A stretch of 64,000 nucleotides of DNA from Bacillota bacterium (GCA_013178275.1 JABLWZ010000019.1:114515-178514); one strand, 5' to 3'. Positions 46,402-55,679 are shown, numbered from the stretch's first letter. Notes: a model not told the origin generated them from the sequence alone. Translations and numbers: made by a program.

Positions 46402-47262
46402 ATGAAAAAAGAGAAGCACTCTGCTTTGAGAATACTATACAAATTTATTCTTTTATTTGCGGGTTCTGCTATAGCTGCTGTGGGACTGGAAATTTTCCTC
46501 GTCCCAAACAATATTATCGACGGAGGGATTGTCGGCGTATCGATAATTGTAAGCTATTTATCTGCTATACCTCTCGGAGTATTCACGTTTGCTTTGAACG
46601 TGCCTTTTATGCTTATCGGATACAACCAGATCGGTAAATCATTTTTAATATCGTCATTATTCTCCATAACCTTTTTTTCGGTTTTTGTAACCATACTGCA
46701 CCCGATACCCGGGCTGACAAACGATATTTTACTGGCAACCGTTTTCGGTGGCATAATACTCGGAGCGGGGGTCGGGTTAATCCTTCGCCAAGGGGGATCA
46801 TTGGACGGCACCGAGATCATCGCTATAATCTTGAATAAGAACACAGAGTTTTCTGTCGGGCAAATTGTAATGATCATAAATATATTTATTTTCAGCTGTG
46901 CAGCCTTGGTTTTGGGTTGGGACAGAGCTCTTTACTCGATGCTTGCTTATTTCGTAGCACATAAGGTGATTGATATTGTCATACAGGGCTTCGATGAAGC
47001 AAAAGCAGTTATGATCGTTTCTGATTATGGAGAAGAAATTGCAGATGAAATTACTACTCGTTTAGGTAGAGGCGTTACTTTTTTAGATGGACGGGGAGGA
47101 TTCTCGAAAGACAAAAAAACCATACTCTATTCGGTCGTAACGCGACTTGAGATTTCCAAGCTACGCTCAATCATCAATGACAAGGATGAAAATGCTTTTG
47201 TAACAATCAACGACGTATCAGACGTTATGGGAGGAAGACAAAAAAAACGAGCGATTCATTAA
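46402..47262 (+). CDS. YitT-family membrane protein (DUF2179)
   Basis: YitT/DUF161 family. Five to six transmembrane helices occupy residues ~12-190 (FILLFAGSAIAAVGLEIFLV, IDGGIVGVSIIVSYL, GGIILGAGVGLILRQGGSLDGTE), followed by a cytosolic DUF2179 domain (VMIVSDYGEEIADEITTRLG, GRGVTFLDGRGGFSKDKKTI). Function is unknown; a transporter role is often suggested. The ATG follows AAAGGAGG. The gene is AT-rich relative to fixABCX and stands alone, with a strong terminator behind it. Confidence 0.9.
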   Translation: MKKEKHSALRILYKFILLFAGSAIAAVGLEIFLVPNNIIDGGIVGVSIIVSYLSAIPLGVFTFALNVPFMLIGYNQIGKSFLISSLFSITFFSVFVTILHPIPGLTNDILLATVFGGIILGAGVGLILRQGGSLDGTEIIAIILNKNTEFSVGQIVMIINIFIFSCAALVLGWDRALYSMLAYFVAHKVIDIVIQGFDEAKAVMIVSDYGEEIADEITTRLGRGVTFLDGRGGFSKDKKTILYSVVTRLEISKLRSIINDKDENAFVTINDVSDVMGGRQKKRAIH

Positions 47263-47338
47263 GATTTAGGATATTAATAAGGGACTTGGCTTTATATGTT
47301 GGTATAGATCCTCATATACAGCTGATTTACTCTTTTCC

Positions 47339-47381
47339 AAAACGACAGCGATGTGTTATTGATGCATCGCTGTTGTTTTGG
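47339..47381 (+). terminator. Terminator after the YitT-family gene
   Basis: AAAACGACAGCGATG pairs with CATCGCTGTTGTTTT (one G-T pair) around an 11-base loop. Confidence 0.7.
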
Positions 47382-47539
47382 AAACTCAGTTTGTTTATTC
47401 TGCTACAATCCTCTTGGTATATCTTTTACGGCTATGTCACCCTATGTAGCCAGTAGTTTATTTTACCAAAATAAAGAGTAGCCCTGATTAAGAAAACCCG
47501 GGCCTCAGAATATGAGTGTCCTTCTGTTAACCGGTTTTG

Positions 47540-47989
47540 CTATAAAGCCAACTCCCTGACGATAATTTTCGCGGTTTCCTCCGCGACCTCGCCGGTGAAA
47601 GCTATACACTGCTTCATATGCACCGGTGAACCCAGCTCCATGTCCTTGGTCAGGATTCTGCAGCATACGTGTTTATGGCGGCCTTTGAAGGTATCGTGCA
47701 GCTCCTTGGCCAGTTCCATGGTCTTGTCGACCTTTTTATCTTTCGCCTCGGTGCGTCCGAAAAATAAGCCCAGGGCCATAATACCCCCCACCACCGCACC
47801 GCACGTACACCCAGACCCACCCATGCCAACCGGAAAGCCGGAGGCCATGGCGATAACTCCATCGGGCATTGGCAGGTTGAATTCGTCTTTGATGGTCTTT
47901 ACAATCGCCTCCGAACAGAAAAAGTCACCACTGCGGTAATAATTTTCGGCTGTGGTTTTAATTCTTTCGATATTAACGTTTTGGTTCAT
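47540..47989 (-). CDS. C_GCAxxG_C_C family redox protein (second copy)
   Basis: 149 residues with the family pattern: FFCSEAIV near 24, GGSGCTCGAVVGG near 60-62 (close to the canonical GCAxxG), HVCCRILTKDMELGSPVHMK near 110-111 and a late CIAFTGE. It shares the layout of the protein at 40925 but is more canonical. ATG 47989 has GGGAG upstream. It lies downstream of the hgc cluster on the same strand, 121 bases after the small membrane-protein gene, so cotranscription is possible. Confidence 0.88.
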   Translation of the reverse strand: MNQNVNIERIKTTAENYYRSGDFFCSEAIVKTIKDEFNLPMPDGVIAMASGFPVGMGGSGCTCGAVVGGIMALGLFFGRTEAKDKKVDKTMELAKELHDTFKGRHKHVCCRILTKDMELGSPVHMKQCIAFTGEVAEETAKIIVRELAL

Positions 47990-48110
47990 CTTATACTCCC
48001 CTTATTAAACCCGGTTTCTAATAATTATAATACTTATAACCACAGGAAAATTATAAATTTATGTTATAGTACTTCACTGGCTAAATAACAAGTGGTAATA
48101 GAAAAGTCAT

Positions 48111-48488
48111 TTAATATATGCTTCCTAGGTAAAGCAGTACCGCAGTCACTGTTTTAATCACGGGGCAAATTTTTATGGGGATTATCCTGGTTCTGGCTCC
48201 GGTAGCCAGCGTAAGCCCAGCCATCACCAGCAGCATTAAGGCAGATAGACGATAGATGAGTGTGGATACCGGGTTCGCCGCCCCGCCAAAATAGGTTACA
48301 GCTCCCGCCAGAACCCCTATGAAACACATTGTCAGGCCCTCTGATATCCACTCCATGATGATGATCAGCCGGTTATCCCGGGTGGTCGGTTCAAAATCGC
48401 TGACCACGGACTTGGTCGGGAAGATGTGGGCTATACCCCACAAGGTTATTATCAGGGAGCCCAGATAGAGCAGAATCTCGCTTTTTAT
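48111..48488 (-). CDS. Small membrane protein of the hgc cluster
   Basis: 125-residue protein with about four transmembrane helices (ILLYLGSLIITLWGIAHIF, IIIMEWISEGLTMCFIGVLA, LIYRLSALMLLVMAGLTLAT, VIKTVTAVLLYLGSIY). I do not recognise a named family. The first conventional start is TTG 48443, but that removes most of helix 1 and has no ribosome site. GAGGGGGG at 48495-48502, overlapping the hgcB stop, points to ATA 48488, giving MKSEILLYLGS. Tight coupling to hgcB suggests a role with HgcAB, perhaps as a membrane partner; this is inference. Confidence 0.72.
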   Translation of the reverse strand: MKSEILLYLGSLIITLWGIAHIFPTKSVVSDFEPTTRDNRLIIIMEWISEGLTMCFIGVLAGAVTYFGGAANPVSTLIYRLSALMLLVMAGLTLATGARTRIIPIKICPVIKTVTAVLLYLGSIY

Positions 48489-48500
48489 ATAGATCCCCCC

Positions 48501-48788
48501 TCAAGCGCACGAGCAGCCGCTATCATCGCCACAGCACGGAGGGCCGCCTTTCATCTTCCCCTTGATCACGGCATAGGCGCAGCCCACCCCGGGATCTACC
48601 GTAATTGCGGAAAACGGGCAGTTAATAGCGCAGGCCCCGCACTCCATGCACGCGTCCCGATCGGTTATCAGGGCTTTCCGGTCCTCGATCTTAAAAACCT
48701 GGTGGGGACAGACCTCGGTACACATCCCGCAGCCGGTGCACTTCTCACTCGATAATTCTAAAGTAACCACATTCTTAAGGTATTTCAT
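48501..48788 (-). CDS. hgcB: Mercury methylation ferredoxin HgcB
   Basis: 2[4Fe-4S] ferredoxin that supplies low-potential electrons to the HgcA corrinoid. Cluster motifs are CTGCGMCTEVCP (Cys17-27) and CMECGACAINCP (Cys47-57). CMECGAC is the HgcB signature. The C-terminal tail GGPPCCGDDSGCSCA has the vicinal cysteine pair Cys85-Cys86, which in HgcB is proposed to bind Hg(II), plus two more. It lies 12 bases after hgcA. At 95 residues it is typical. Confidence 0.95.
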   Translation of the reverse strand: MKYLKNVVTLELSSEKCTGCGMCTEVCPHQVFKIEDRKALITDRDACMECGACAINCPFSAITVDPGVGCAYAVIKGKMKGGPPCCGDDSGCSCA

Positions 48789-48800
48789 ATTTCCTCCCCC

Positions 48801-49898
48801 TTAAAAAACGGACTGGTTTAACGCCATCAATACCAGGCCCAGCCCGGCGGAGACGATAATACCCGGCACCGCTATTCTCATTTCCCGCTTTACTCCTGAT
48901 AGGGAGGTGTAGGTCGACGCCCCGGTAAAGTTCATCGCCAGGAATGAAGAGATTGCCGGCAGGATTAAGAGGTAGACCAAAACGGAGTTCCAGCCGAATG
49001 ATAGCGATGGAGATTGGTTATTGTACCAGATCACCGCCGCCGCCCAGACCAGGCCCAGCAGCCACCCCTTCCAGGCGAAGGCGCGGCCGGGTATCCAGGG
49101 GAGCAGTATGGGGACCAGGACGCATCCCACCAGGACCGCCCCAATATAGGGGATAGTTCCGGCCAAAGTGACCGACCAGATTCCCAGCAGCTGCAGAATG
49201 AACAGTGCCGCAGCAACACCCAGTACCGGTTTTACCACCTGCATCAGTTCTATCGGAACCAGCACCAGGCGGTCAAGCAGCGGGAATCTGACGGTGCGCA
49301 TTTCTGGTGTCGCCTTCATCCCTTCCTGCAGAAACCGGGGAAGGTCGCTGGCCTTTACCGGCCCGTAGATTACTTTGAAACCCGATCTTTTCAGGACTTC
49401 GTGGGCAGCTACCCCAGGTGCCCCCATCTGCGGCAGGATCAGCTTCCGGTGGGATACCCGCTCTGACAGGTTAGTTAAAGCGGCCATCCTTACGACCTCG
49501 TCGGTACCGAAGGTCCCTTTCCCCGCCGCGCACCATACGTTGATGCCTTTGGTGTCGATCACCAAGATCCAGGCGTCGATTCCTGACAGCTCTTTCCGCA
49601 GGCGGTCGAAGCTCATCTTGTAGTTGGCCGAAACCAGCACCGGGGAACTCTCGTCCGGCCTGCCTACCCCGTAGAGTCCCGGGGCGACCTTGTAGTTCAT
49701 GCGGTTTATTCCCCAGCGGGCCTTCCACGAGCCGATAATATCGCTGTTGGAAAGGCTGGTCGAAACGATGGATATTTCCCCTGGAGTAATACCCCCCGAG
49801 CTCTCTCCATCAGGCTGGGTTATCATTCTGATTTCTTGTGGGGCACCGCCGCAGCAGGTGGAGGGGGAACTGCAGCAGTTGTTTTCTCCGTTAGTCAA
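48801..49898 (-). CDS. hgcA: Mercury methylation corrinoid protein HgcA
   Basis: Membrane corrinoid methyltransferase that transfers a methyl group to Hg(II). The cap-helix signature NVWCAAGK lies near residues 120-127, with the cobalt-ligand cysteine at about 123. The N-terminal cytosolic domain is followed by about five transmembrane helices (LGVAAALFILQLLGIWSVTL, TIPYIGAVLVGCVLVPILL, WKGWLLGLVWAAAVIWY and two more). A cysteine-rich leader (NNCCSSPSTCCGG) precedes the corrinoid domain. The start is probably TTG 49898, 8 bases after GAGGG; GTG 49907 lies too close to that site. hgcB follows directly. Confidence 0.96.
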   Translation of the reverse strand: MTNGENNCCSSPSTCCGGAPQEIRMITQPDGESSGGITPGEISIVSTSLSNSDIIGSWKARWGINRMNYKVAPGLYGVGRPDESSPVLVSANYKMSFDRLRKELSGIDAWILVIDTKGINVWCAAGKGTFGTDEVVRMAALTNLSERVSHRKLILPQMGAPGVAAHEVLKRSGFKVIYGPVKASDLPRFLQEGMKATPEMRTVRFPLLDRLVLVPIELMQVVKPVLGVAAALFILQLLGIWSVTLAGTIPYIGAVLVGCVLVPILLPWIPGRAFAWKGWLLGLVWAAAVIWYNNQSPSLSFGWNSVLVYLLILPAISSFLAMNFTGASTYTSLSGVKREMRIAVPGIIVSAGLGLVLMALNQSVF

Positions 49899-50052
49899 AC
49901 AAGCCACCCTCTTTCGTACTCTTTATCCTTAAACGACCCACTGGTCCAGCTCTCCGTTTATGTTTTATCCCCCTTCAGTGAAGAAGGTTTCTTTTACTTC
50001 CGTTTACTCTTCGTAGTCAATTCGGGAATTAACGATGATTGGTCTAAAAAAA

Positions 50053-50358
50053 TTAATCGTCTAAGCAGCAACTCAACCTCAATTTGATCTCGTCCATTAT
50101 ATCAATAATACTTCTCCGGTCCAGTTTGTAATAAACCTCCTTTTCAACCTTCTTCGACACCAACACCCCAGCCCTTTTTAATAGTGAAAGGTGTTCTGAA
50201 GCGGTGGATTGAGCGATCTTTACCCTTTCCGCCACCTCGGTGATGTTGTGCTCTCCATTATCGTTAAACACGCCCAGAATGATCTCCTGCCTTTTTTCGT
50301 TGCCCAGGGCTTTACAGAAGTCTGTTATTCTTTGATTAAATAGTGTACAGCAGTCCAT
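50053..50358 (-). CDS. ArsR/SmtB-family regulator of the hgc cluster
   Basis: 101-residue winged-helix regulator (QSTASEHLSLLKRAGVLVSK is the recognition helix region). It lacks the CVC site of the ArsR at 37178. Instead it has vicinal cysteines at both ends, Cys3-Cys4 in MDCCTLF and Cys97-Cys98 in SCCLDD, plus Cys15, so a different thiol-based metal or metalloid site is expected. It is the nearest gene upstream of hgcA (154-base gap) on the same strand, and a strong promoter precedes it. ArsR-like genes next to hgcAB have been reported in other mercury methylators. Confidence 0.9.
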   Translation of the reverse strand: MDCCTLFNQRITDFCKALGNEKRQEIILGVFNDNGEHNITEVAERVKIAQSTASEHLSLLKRAGVLVSKKVEKEVYYKLDRRSIIDIMDEIKLRLSCCLDD

Positions 50359-50370
50359 TTAGTCACATCC

Positions 50371-50419
50371 CGATATTACGATATATATTTACTATACCCT
50401 CCACCATCCCCCTTGTCAA
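50371..50419 (-). promoter_or_regulatory. Promoter of the arsR-like/hgc cluster with repeat at the start site
   Basis: Minus-strand TTGACA (50419-50414), a 17-base spacer and TATAGT (50396-50391). Just beyond, at 50371-50384, CGATAT-TA-CGATAT is a direct repeat at the expected transcription start, a candidate site for the ArsR-type protein. Confidence 0.7.
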
Positions 50420-50484
50420 GTGGGCAGACTCTAACTCAGAGTTTTCAATGTGGTCTGTTTCACGGCTGGTTTAACTTCTTACAG

Positions 50485-50541
50485 AAAAACACCTCCTTTG
50501 AGAATCGTTCAGGAGGTGCTTTATTATATCGGCTATACGCT
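50485..50541 (+). repeat. Dispersed hairpin repeat, copy 3
   Basis: ACAGAAAAACACCTCC, a TTTGAGAATCGTTC loop, then AGGAGGTGCTTTATTATATCGGC. It is more divergent than copies 1 and 2 but has the same order of parts. It lies in the 323-base gap between the chemoreceptor and the hgc regulator, where nothing else was found apart from the promoter at 50371. Confidence 0.75.
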
Positions 50542-50681
50542 TTGTTATTGACGCTTGGTGTAGTTTCATAGATTCTTTTAGCCGGTCCCGCCCCTTCGGT
50601 TAACCATTTAGATTTAGCTCATCCTTCCTTTTTCCATCTCCCGCAAGATCGGGTAAACAGTGCTTTGCTCCCTCTCCCTTA

Positions 50682-51818
50682 TTAAAGCGAATGGGCGTTT
50701 TCTGCGAGTTTTTCGGCCATTTGAGCCATCTCCATTACTGAAGCGGTTACCTCCTCGGTAGCGGCCGCCTGCTCCTGGCTCTGTTTAAACGTAATTTCCG
50801 AGGAATCTCTGATAAGACTGATTTTATCTGCAATCTCGTTGGTAAGCATGCGTATATGATCAGCCGTCTCTTTGGACTGGTCCGACAGCTTGCGGATCTC
50901 CTCAGCCACTACCCCAAACCCCCGGCCGTGTTCCCCTGCCCGGGCGGCCTCGATCGCGGCGTTCAGACCCAGCATCTTGGTCTGGTCAGCCACATTCTTG
51001 ATGAAATCCAGCACCTTGTTAATCTCCAGGGATATCCTGGCAACTTCATTCACGCGCTCGGCAAGCTGTCCCTCACTAGCAGTAATCTCACCAGCCGAAG
51101 CAGCGATCTCCTGCATCACTGACGCTACTTCCTGGATATTGCCGCTGATTCCGGATGACATGCTTTGAAGGGTCTCCTGGATGGTTCTTGGCAGGATTAC
51201 AGCCAGGCTTGCTACCAGATCCTTATCGTCAGGGTCATAGAGCGGTATGCAGATGCCCTGACAGGGTACTCCATAAACCTGGGCGTCTATTTCCCGAGTT
51301 ACTGGAACTTCTTTTTCCACACACTCCCTAAATACACTGTCATCAGAGTGTACTTCTCCTGGTTGGAGAGAAGGGATATCAAACTTCTTGGAGCCGCTTA
51401 ACTGGACAACCTTATCCCGATCCGAACCGATTATTACAGCGCCGCCGGGGAAGGCCTCGGCAAGTGGACCGGCAAATTCTTTGAAAGCGCGTCCCACAAT
51501 ATGGAACTTAGCGACGAATACGCCATAAGTCCCTTTAACCACCCCGTCTTCTATTATCGGTCGTACAAAAACTTTCAGCCTTTTACCGTACACATTACGG
51601 GGTATGGTCCCAACAACCTCCCTATTTTCGATAATGCACCTCTGTACTATACTCCCCTCAGAAATCTTTACCCCTGCCTTTAAATCAGATATGTTCAGGC
51701 CCTTATCATAGAAAAAATCGAACTTTTCCAGGTCGCTGGTGAAATAAGCACAGTCCAACTCATTGGTTCTTGACATGAATTCGGAAAGTTGACGGAACGA
51801 TTCGATAAGCTGTTTCAT
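50682..51818 (-). CDS. Soluble methyl-accepting chemotaxis protein with PocR-like sensor
   Basis: 378 residues without transmembrane helices. The N-terminal ~210 residues form a sensor resembling the PocR/double-PAS-like type ([40 protein letters not shown]). The C-terminal half is an MCP signalling domain with the hairpin-tip segment [20 protein letters not shown] followed by [20 protein letters not shown]. It signals to CheA from the cytosol. ATG 51818 follows GGAGGGG and is preferred to TTG 51839. It lies between the hgc and butyrate clusters without obvious coupling to either. Confidence 0.9.
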   Translation of the reverse strand: MKQLIESFRQLSEFMSRTNELDCAYFTSDLEKFDFFYDKGLNISDLKAGVKISEGSIVQRCIIENREVVGTIPRNVYGKRLKVFVRPIIEDGVVKGTYGVFVAKFHIVGRAFKEFAGPLAEAFPGGAVIIGSDRDKVVQLSGSKKFDIPSLQPGEVHSDDSVFRECVEKEVPVTREIDAQVYGVPCQGICIPLYDPDDKDLVASLAVILPRTIQETLQSMSSGISGNIQEVASVMQEIAASAGEITASEGQLAERVNEVARISLEINKVLDFIKNVADQTKMLGLNAAIEAARAGEHGRGFGVVAEEIRKLSDQSKETADHIRMLTNEIADKISLIRDSSEITFKQSQEQAAATEEVTASVMEMAQMAEKLAENAHSL

Positions 51819-51917
51819 TTGATCCCCTCCGATATCCAATCATCTCTTAACGAACTGGGGTAGAGAGCAGTAAAAATAAATTTGCTACATCCTACCCCAG
51901 TTCCTGCAAGTTATATT

Positions 51918-53753
51918 TTAGTATTCAAAAGCCCCTACCGGGATGTCGATAGCTGAAGTATCCGCATTCTTTAATATGGCCGCTGTGTTTACAACGTTCG
52001 GCACGACATTTAATAAATAATAACGTGCCGCCGCTACCTTGCCGTAGTAAAATTCGTAATCATAATGCTCGGGACCTATTTCCTTGGCCCTCTTGTCGGC
52101 AAGCAACGCCTGATCCAGGATCAAACTCCCCGCATACAATTGGGCGGTGGCCGTTAGAATCCGACGTGAATACAAGGGAATCATTCCAGGACGTTGAGTT
52201 TTAAATTCCTGCATACAACTCTGAATTTCTCTGTAAGCCTCTAAAGCCGCACCAAGAACCAGGAACTCCTTTGCAAAGGTTTCGTTCCCCTTATTATTAA
52301 CATAGAGATCTTGGATATACTGCATAAACTCGGCAAATACCTGCCCCTTCCCCATGGTCCATTTTCTTCCGACCAGATCCAGCGATTGAATAAAATTTGT
52401 GCCTTCCCAAATAGAATAGATTTTTGAATCACATGCAATTTGGCTTATGGGATATTCATTCATATACCCATAGCCCCCGTAAGCCTGAATAGCTTCACCG
52501 AGCAGCCACCAGGACTCATCACTTGAATAGGCCTTGCATAAAGGCGTGGCCACCTCAATGAGATTATTAGCCTTTTGCCTGATCTCTGGATCAGGATCAC
52601 AGTGCCGTACATCAAAAGCGAAGAAGGTCTTATAAATCATAGCCCTGATCGCTTCCATGTGCGCTTTTCCCATGAGGAGGGTCCGTTTAATGTCCTCATG
52701 ATTGATGATCGGTACGCGACCCGCCTTAGGATTGGTAAATGGTCTTCCTTGGACTCTTTCAGCGCAGTAATCCCGGGCATTATAATATCCATTTGTGATC
52801 ATGGAAAGGGCTTCTAAACCCGTATCCAGTCGGGCGAGATTCATCATTTGGAACATCTGGGCCATTCCAGCTCCAACCCCGTCATTCTGCAGTGGATTGA
52901 CACCAAGCAGCCATCCTCTACATTTATCATTGTCCCCGAAACTTAACGAGGCTGTAATTGAACCTTTAAGGCCCATTTTATGTTCTATCCCGGTAGTAAT
53001 AACATCATTATCTTCCAGGCTGCCATCATCATTGACCCAGTACTTTGGAACTATAAAAAGAGAGATCCCGCCAGTCCCTGGCTTGGCCCCTTCCACCCTG
53101 CCCAGGAACATATGGATGATGTTTTCTGTAAAGTCATTATCTCCGCCGGTAATGAATATTTTTGTTCCTTTAATTTTAAAGATCCGTGGATCATCCGTTT
53201 GATAGGCCTTTGATAATAAGTCGCCCACATCCGACCCCGCACTGGGTTCGGTCAGGCACATGGTTCCAGACCAGCTTCCATCCATCATTTTGGGCAGAAA
53301 CATCTCTTTAAGTTTTTCATCCCCAAAGGTTTGAATTAATCTGGCAGCTCCATCGGTTAGTTGGATATAAGGAGTCAGGCATGGATTCGCGGCCCCAATC
53401 ATCTCCCAGATCATCGCATACAGTATATGGGGCAGGACCATAGCACCCTCTTCGTCGCTGATATTGCTGGTTCCCCATCCTTCTTGCTGGAGTTTGCGGA
53501 ATAAATCGCCCATTCCAGGGGGGGATATGACCTTCCCGTCTACAAACTTGGACGGATTATTGATCCCGGCTTCGTTGACCGGTTCAACAACTTCTTTGCT
53601 GAATTTTAAGATTGGATCAAGAATGGACTTTACGTCATCCTTGGAGTAATAGCCTGCGAATTGATCATATGAAAATATTTGTTCCGTGGGCAGCCATTCC
53701 TGCAGGATGAATTCTAAGTCCCGGGTGTTTTTGTAAGCAAAATTTGCTCCCAT
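51918..53753 (-). CDS. Acyl-CoA dehydrogenase (long form)
   Basis: 611-residue acyl-CoA dehydrogenase with a C-terminal extension of ~130 residues (the long form also seen in DmdC-like enzymes). The family signature SGTMCLTEPSAGSDVGDL lies near residue 160, the C-terminal flavin motif is QAYGGYGYMNEYPISQIACD, and IWEGTNFIQSLDLVGRK follows. It oxidises acyl-CoA to enoyl-CoA and passes electrons to ETF. ATG 53753 has AAGGAGA upstream. It is last in the operon and follows a homologue by 74 bases. Chain length is not readable; the setting suggests a short acyl-CoA. Confidence 0.93.
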   Translation of the reverse strand: MGANFAYKNTRDLEFILQEWLPTEQIFSYDQFAGYYSKDDVKSILDPILKFSKEVVEPVNEAGINNPSKFVDGKVISPPGMGDLFRKLQQEGWGTSNISDEEGAMVLPHILYAMIWEMIGAANPCLTPYIQLTDGAARLIQTFGDEKLKEMFLPKMMDGSWSGTMCLTEPSAGSDVGDLLSKAYQTDDPRIFKIKGTKIFITGGDNDFTENIIHMFLGRVEGAKPGTGGISLFIVPKYWVNDDGSLEDNDVITTGIEHKMGLKGSITASLSFGDNDKCRGWLLGVNPLQNDGVGAGMAQMFQMMNLARLDTGLEALSMITNGYYNARDYCAERVQGRPFTNPKAGRVPIINHEDIKRTLLMGKAHMEAIRAMIYKTFFAFDVRHCDPDPEIRQKANNLIEVATPLCKAYSSDESWWLLGEAIQAYGGYGYMNEYPISQIACDSKIYSIWEGTNFIQSLDLVGRKWTMGKGQVFAEFMQYIQDLYVNNKGNETFAKEFLVLGAALEAYREIQSCMQEFKTQRPGMIPLYSRRILTATAQLYAGSLILDQALLADKRAKEIGPEHYDYEFYYGKVAAARYYLLNVVPNVVNTAAILKNADTSAIDIPVGAFEY

Positions 53754-53827
53754 GATCAATCTCTCCTTTCCTTTTAGATATTCATTCTTCTGGTATTTAC
53801 CACGTTGTGCCGGGAACAATCGGCATA

Positions 53828-55627
53828 TTAGTCTTCGAAATACTCTCTGGTCATTTCTACAGTAACTCTGTCTTCAGAGCGCAGCCTGATCGCCAGGCTA
53901 TGAATCTTGGTGAGTTCATAGTCATAGAAGTAGCGGCCGGTATAAATTTTGCCCTGGTAGAAGCCCTTATCCTGATCAGTGAGCTGGCCTTTTAAGGCTT
54001 TGACTGAAACAGTCATCAATTTCAGCCACTGCCACGCGATAGCAATCTGGCTCATAAAGTCAAGATACAGAACTGCATCCGCTAGAAATGCCTCATTGGT
54101 AATCTGTGCTTTCTTACCAAGCAGTTCAGCAGTGAGGTCTTTCATCAACTGGACTGCGCTTTCAAGAGCGCTGATCTGTTTTTCCAGCTCCGGATAGGCT
54201 TTTGCTTCTGCTATGGTTCTTTCGACTTCATTGATATAAAGTTCGAAAGCCTTTCCTTTTTTCATGCTTACTTTGCGACCCAGGATATCCTGCCCCTGTA
54301 TGCCGGTGGTGCCTTCATGGATCGGATCGATGCGTATATCCCGGTAATATTGCTCTACCGGGAAATCTCCACAGAATCCATAGCCGCCAAGGACCTGAAT
54401 GGCAGCGCTGGTTGCCAGAATGCCCATTTCCGACGGGTAAGTTTTAAGAATGGGAATGAGGAAATCCACCAGCATTTCATTTTCTTCCGCATTTTCACCA
54501 ACAGTCACCAAATCCTGATACAGAGAAAGCTGAATTGCCAGCGCAAGAGAACCTTCCATTACAGCTTTTTGGAAAAGAAGCATTCTCTTTATGTCAGCAT
54601 GTTCAATCAGTTCCACCATCGGGGTTGCGGGGTCTTTCTGGTCGGGTTTCCGGCCCTGTTTCCTCTGCTGCGCATATTCTAAAGCTGCATAGTATGCACC
54701 GGATATTTTGCTGATAGCACCGATGCCGATATTGATTCTTTCTTCATTCATCATCTTGAACATCTGCGCCAGGCCTTTTCCGAGTTCGCCTACCAGCCAG
54801 CCGCGGCAGTTTTTCTCATCACCAAACGTGAGCTGGCAAATCGGGGAACCTTTATAGCCAAGTTTGTGCTCGATTCCACCGCATTGAACATCATTGTCTT
54901 CAAGTTCGCCATTCTCATTAATGCGCTTTTCCGGAACAATAAACAGTGAAATACCAGGAACTCCCAAAGGGCCGTCTTTTAGCTTGGCGATCAATAAGTG
55001 AATAACGTTGTCTGCTAAATCACTGTTGCCCGCAGAGATAAAAATCTTTTGGCCCCTTATCATGTAGTATCCCTGATCGGTCGGTTCCGCGATTGTAGTA
55101 AGATCAGCCAGGGAGCTTCCTACATCGGGCTCGGTCAGTGCCATAGTCCCCTGCCATATGCCGGAATACATTTTCTCCAGGTACATGTCCTTCATTTCCT
55201 GGGTGCCAAATTGATAAATCAGATTGGCAGCACCAGCAGTGAGCATCGGATATACATGCATGGAATAGTTCGCCGCGCCGAACAGGAAATAAGCCATCTC
55301 CTTAACAGTCAGCGGCAGCTGCTGTCCCCCGACATCGTAAGGCTTTTCGCACTGTATCCATCCACCTTCGCCCATTTCTTTAAGGAAGGGCACTATTGCT
55401 TTATGGCAGTGTACCTTTCCATCCTCCCAGTGGGGCGGATTAACGTCCATATCCTTAAAATATGGATACATCATGTCTGTACTGATCTTCATAGCGGTAT
55501 CGAGTATCATTTTAAATGTTTCTTCATTGTGGTCTTCGAAATACGGGAACCGGTTCAATGATGCAACATCGAACACTTCGTTGATCATAAAATCAATATT
55601 CCGTCTGCTTACAAATTTTTCCGCCAT
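53828..55627 (-). CDS. Acyl-CoA dehydrogenase (long form, paralogue)
   Basis: 599-residue homologue of the next gene downstream, with GTMALTEPDVGSSLADLTTI, VLGGYGFCGDFPVEQYYRDI and HEGTTGIQGQDILGRK. The two are clearly different enzymes, not a recent copy, so they may act on different acyl-CoAs or form a hetero-oligomer. ATG 55627 follows GGGAGG. An ATG at 55681 lies in a strong intercistronic hairpin and is a less likely start. The thiolase gene precedes it. Confidence 0.92.
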   Translation of the reverse strand: MAEKFVSRRNIDFMINEVFDVASLNRFPYFEDHNEETFKMILDTAMKISTDMMYPYFKDMDVNPPHWEDGKVHCHKAIVPFLKEMGEGGWIQCEKPYDVGGQQLPLTVKEMAYFLFGAANYSMHVYPMLTAGAANLIYQFGTQEMKDMYLEKMYSGIWQGTMALTEPDVGSSLADLTTIAEPTDQGYYMIRGQKIFISAGNSDLADNVIHLLIAKLKDGPLGVPGISLFIVPEKRINENGELEDNDVQCGGIEHKLGYKGSPICQLTFGDEKNCRGWLVGELGKGLAQMFKMMNEERINIGIGAISKISGAYYAALEYAQQRKQGRKPDQKDPATPMVELIEHADIKRMLLFQKAVMEGSLALAIQLSLYQDLVTVGENAEENEMLVDFLIPILKTYPSEMGILATSAAIQVLGGYGFCGDFPVEQYYRDIRIDPIHEGTTGIQGQDILGRKVSMKKGKAFELYINEVERTIAEAKAYPELEKQISALESAVQLMKDLTAELLGKKAQITNEAFLADAVLYLDFMSQIAIAWQWLKLMTVSVKALKGQLTDQDKGFYQGKIYTGRYFYDYELTKIHSLAIRLRSEDRVTVEMTREYFED

Positions 55628-55679
55628 TCTTTTTACAACCTCCCCAGGTGCTTGATTTGATGTGCTCCCGATATTCCCC

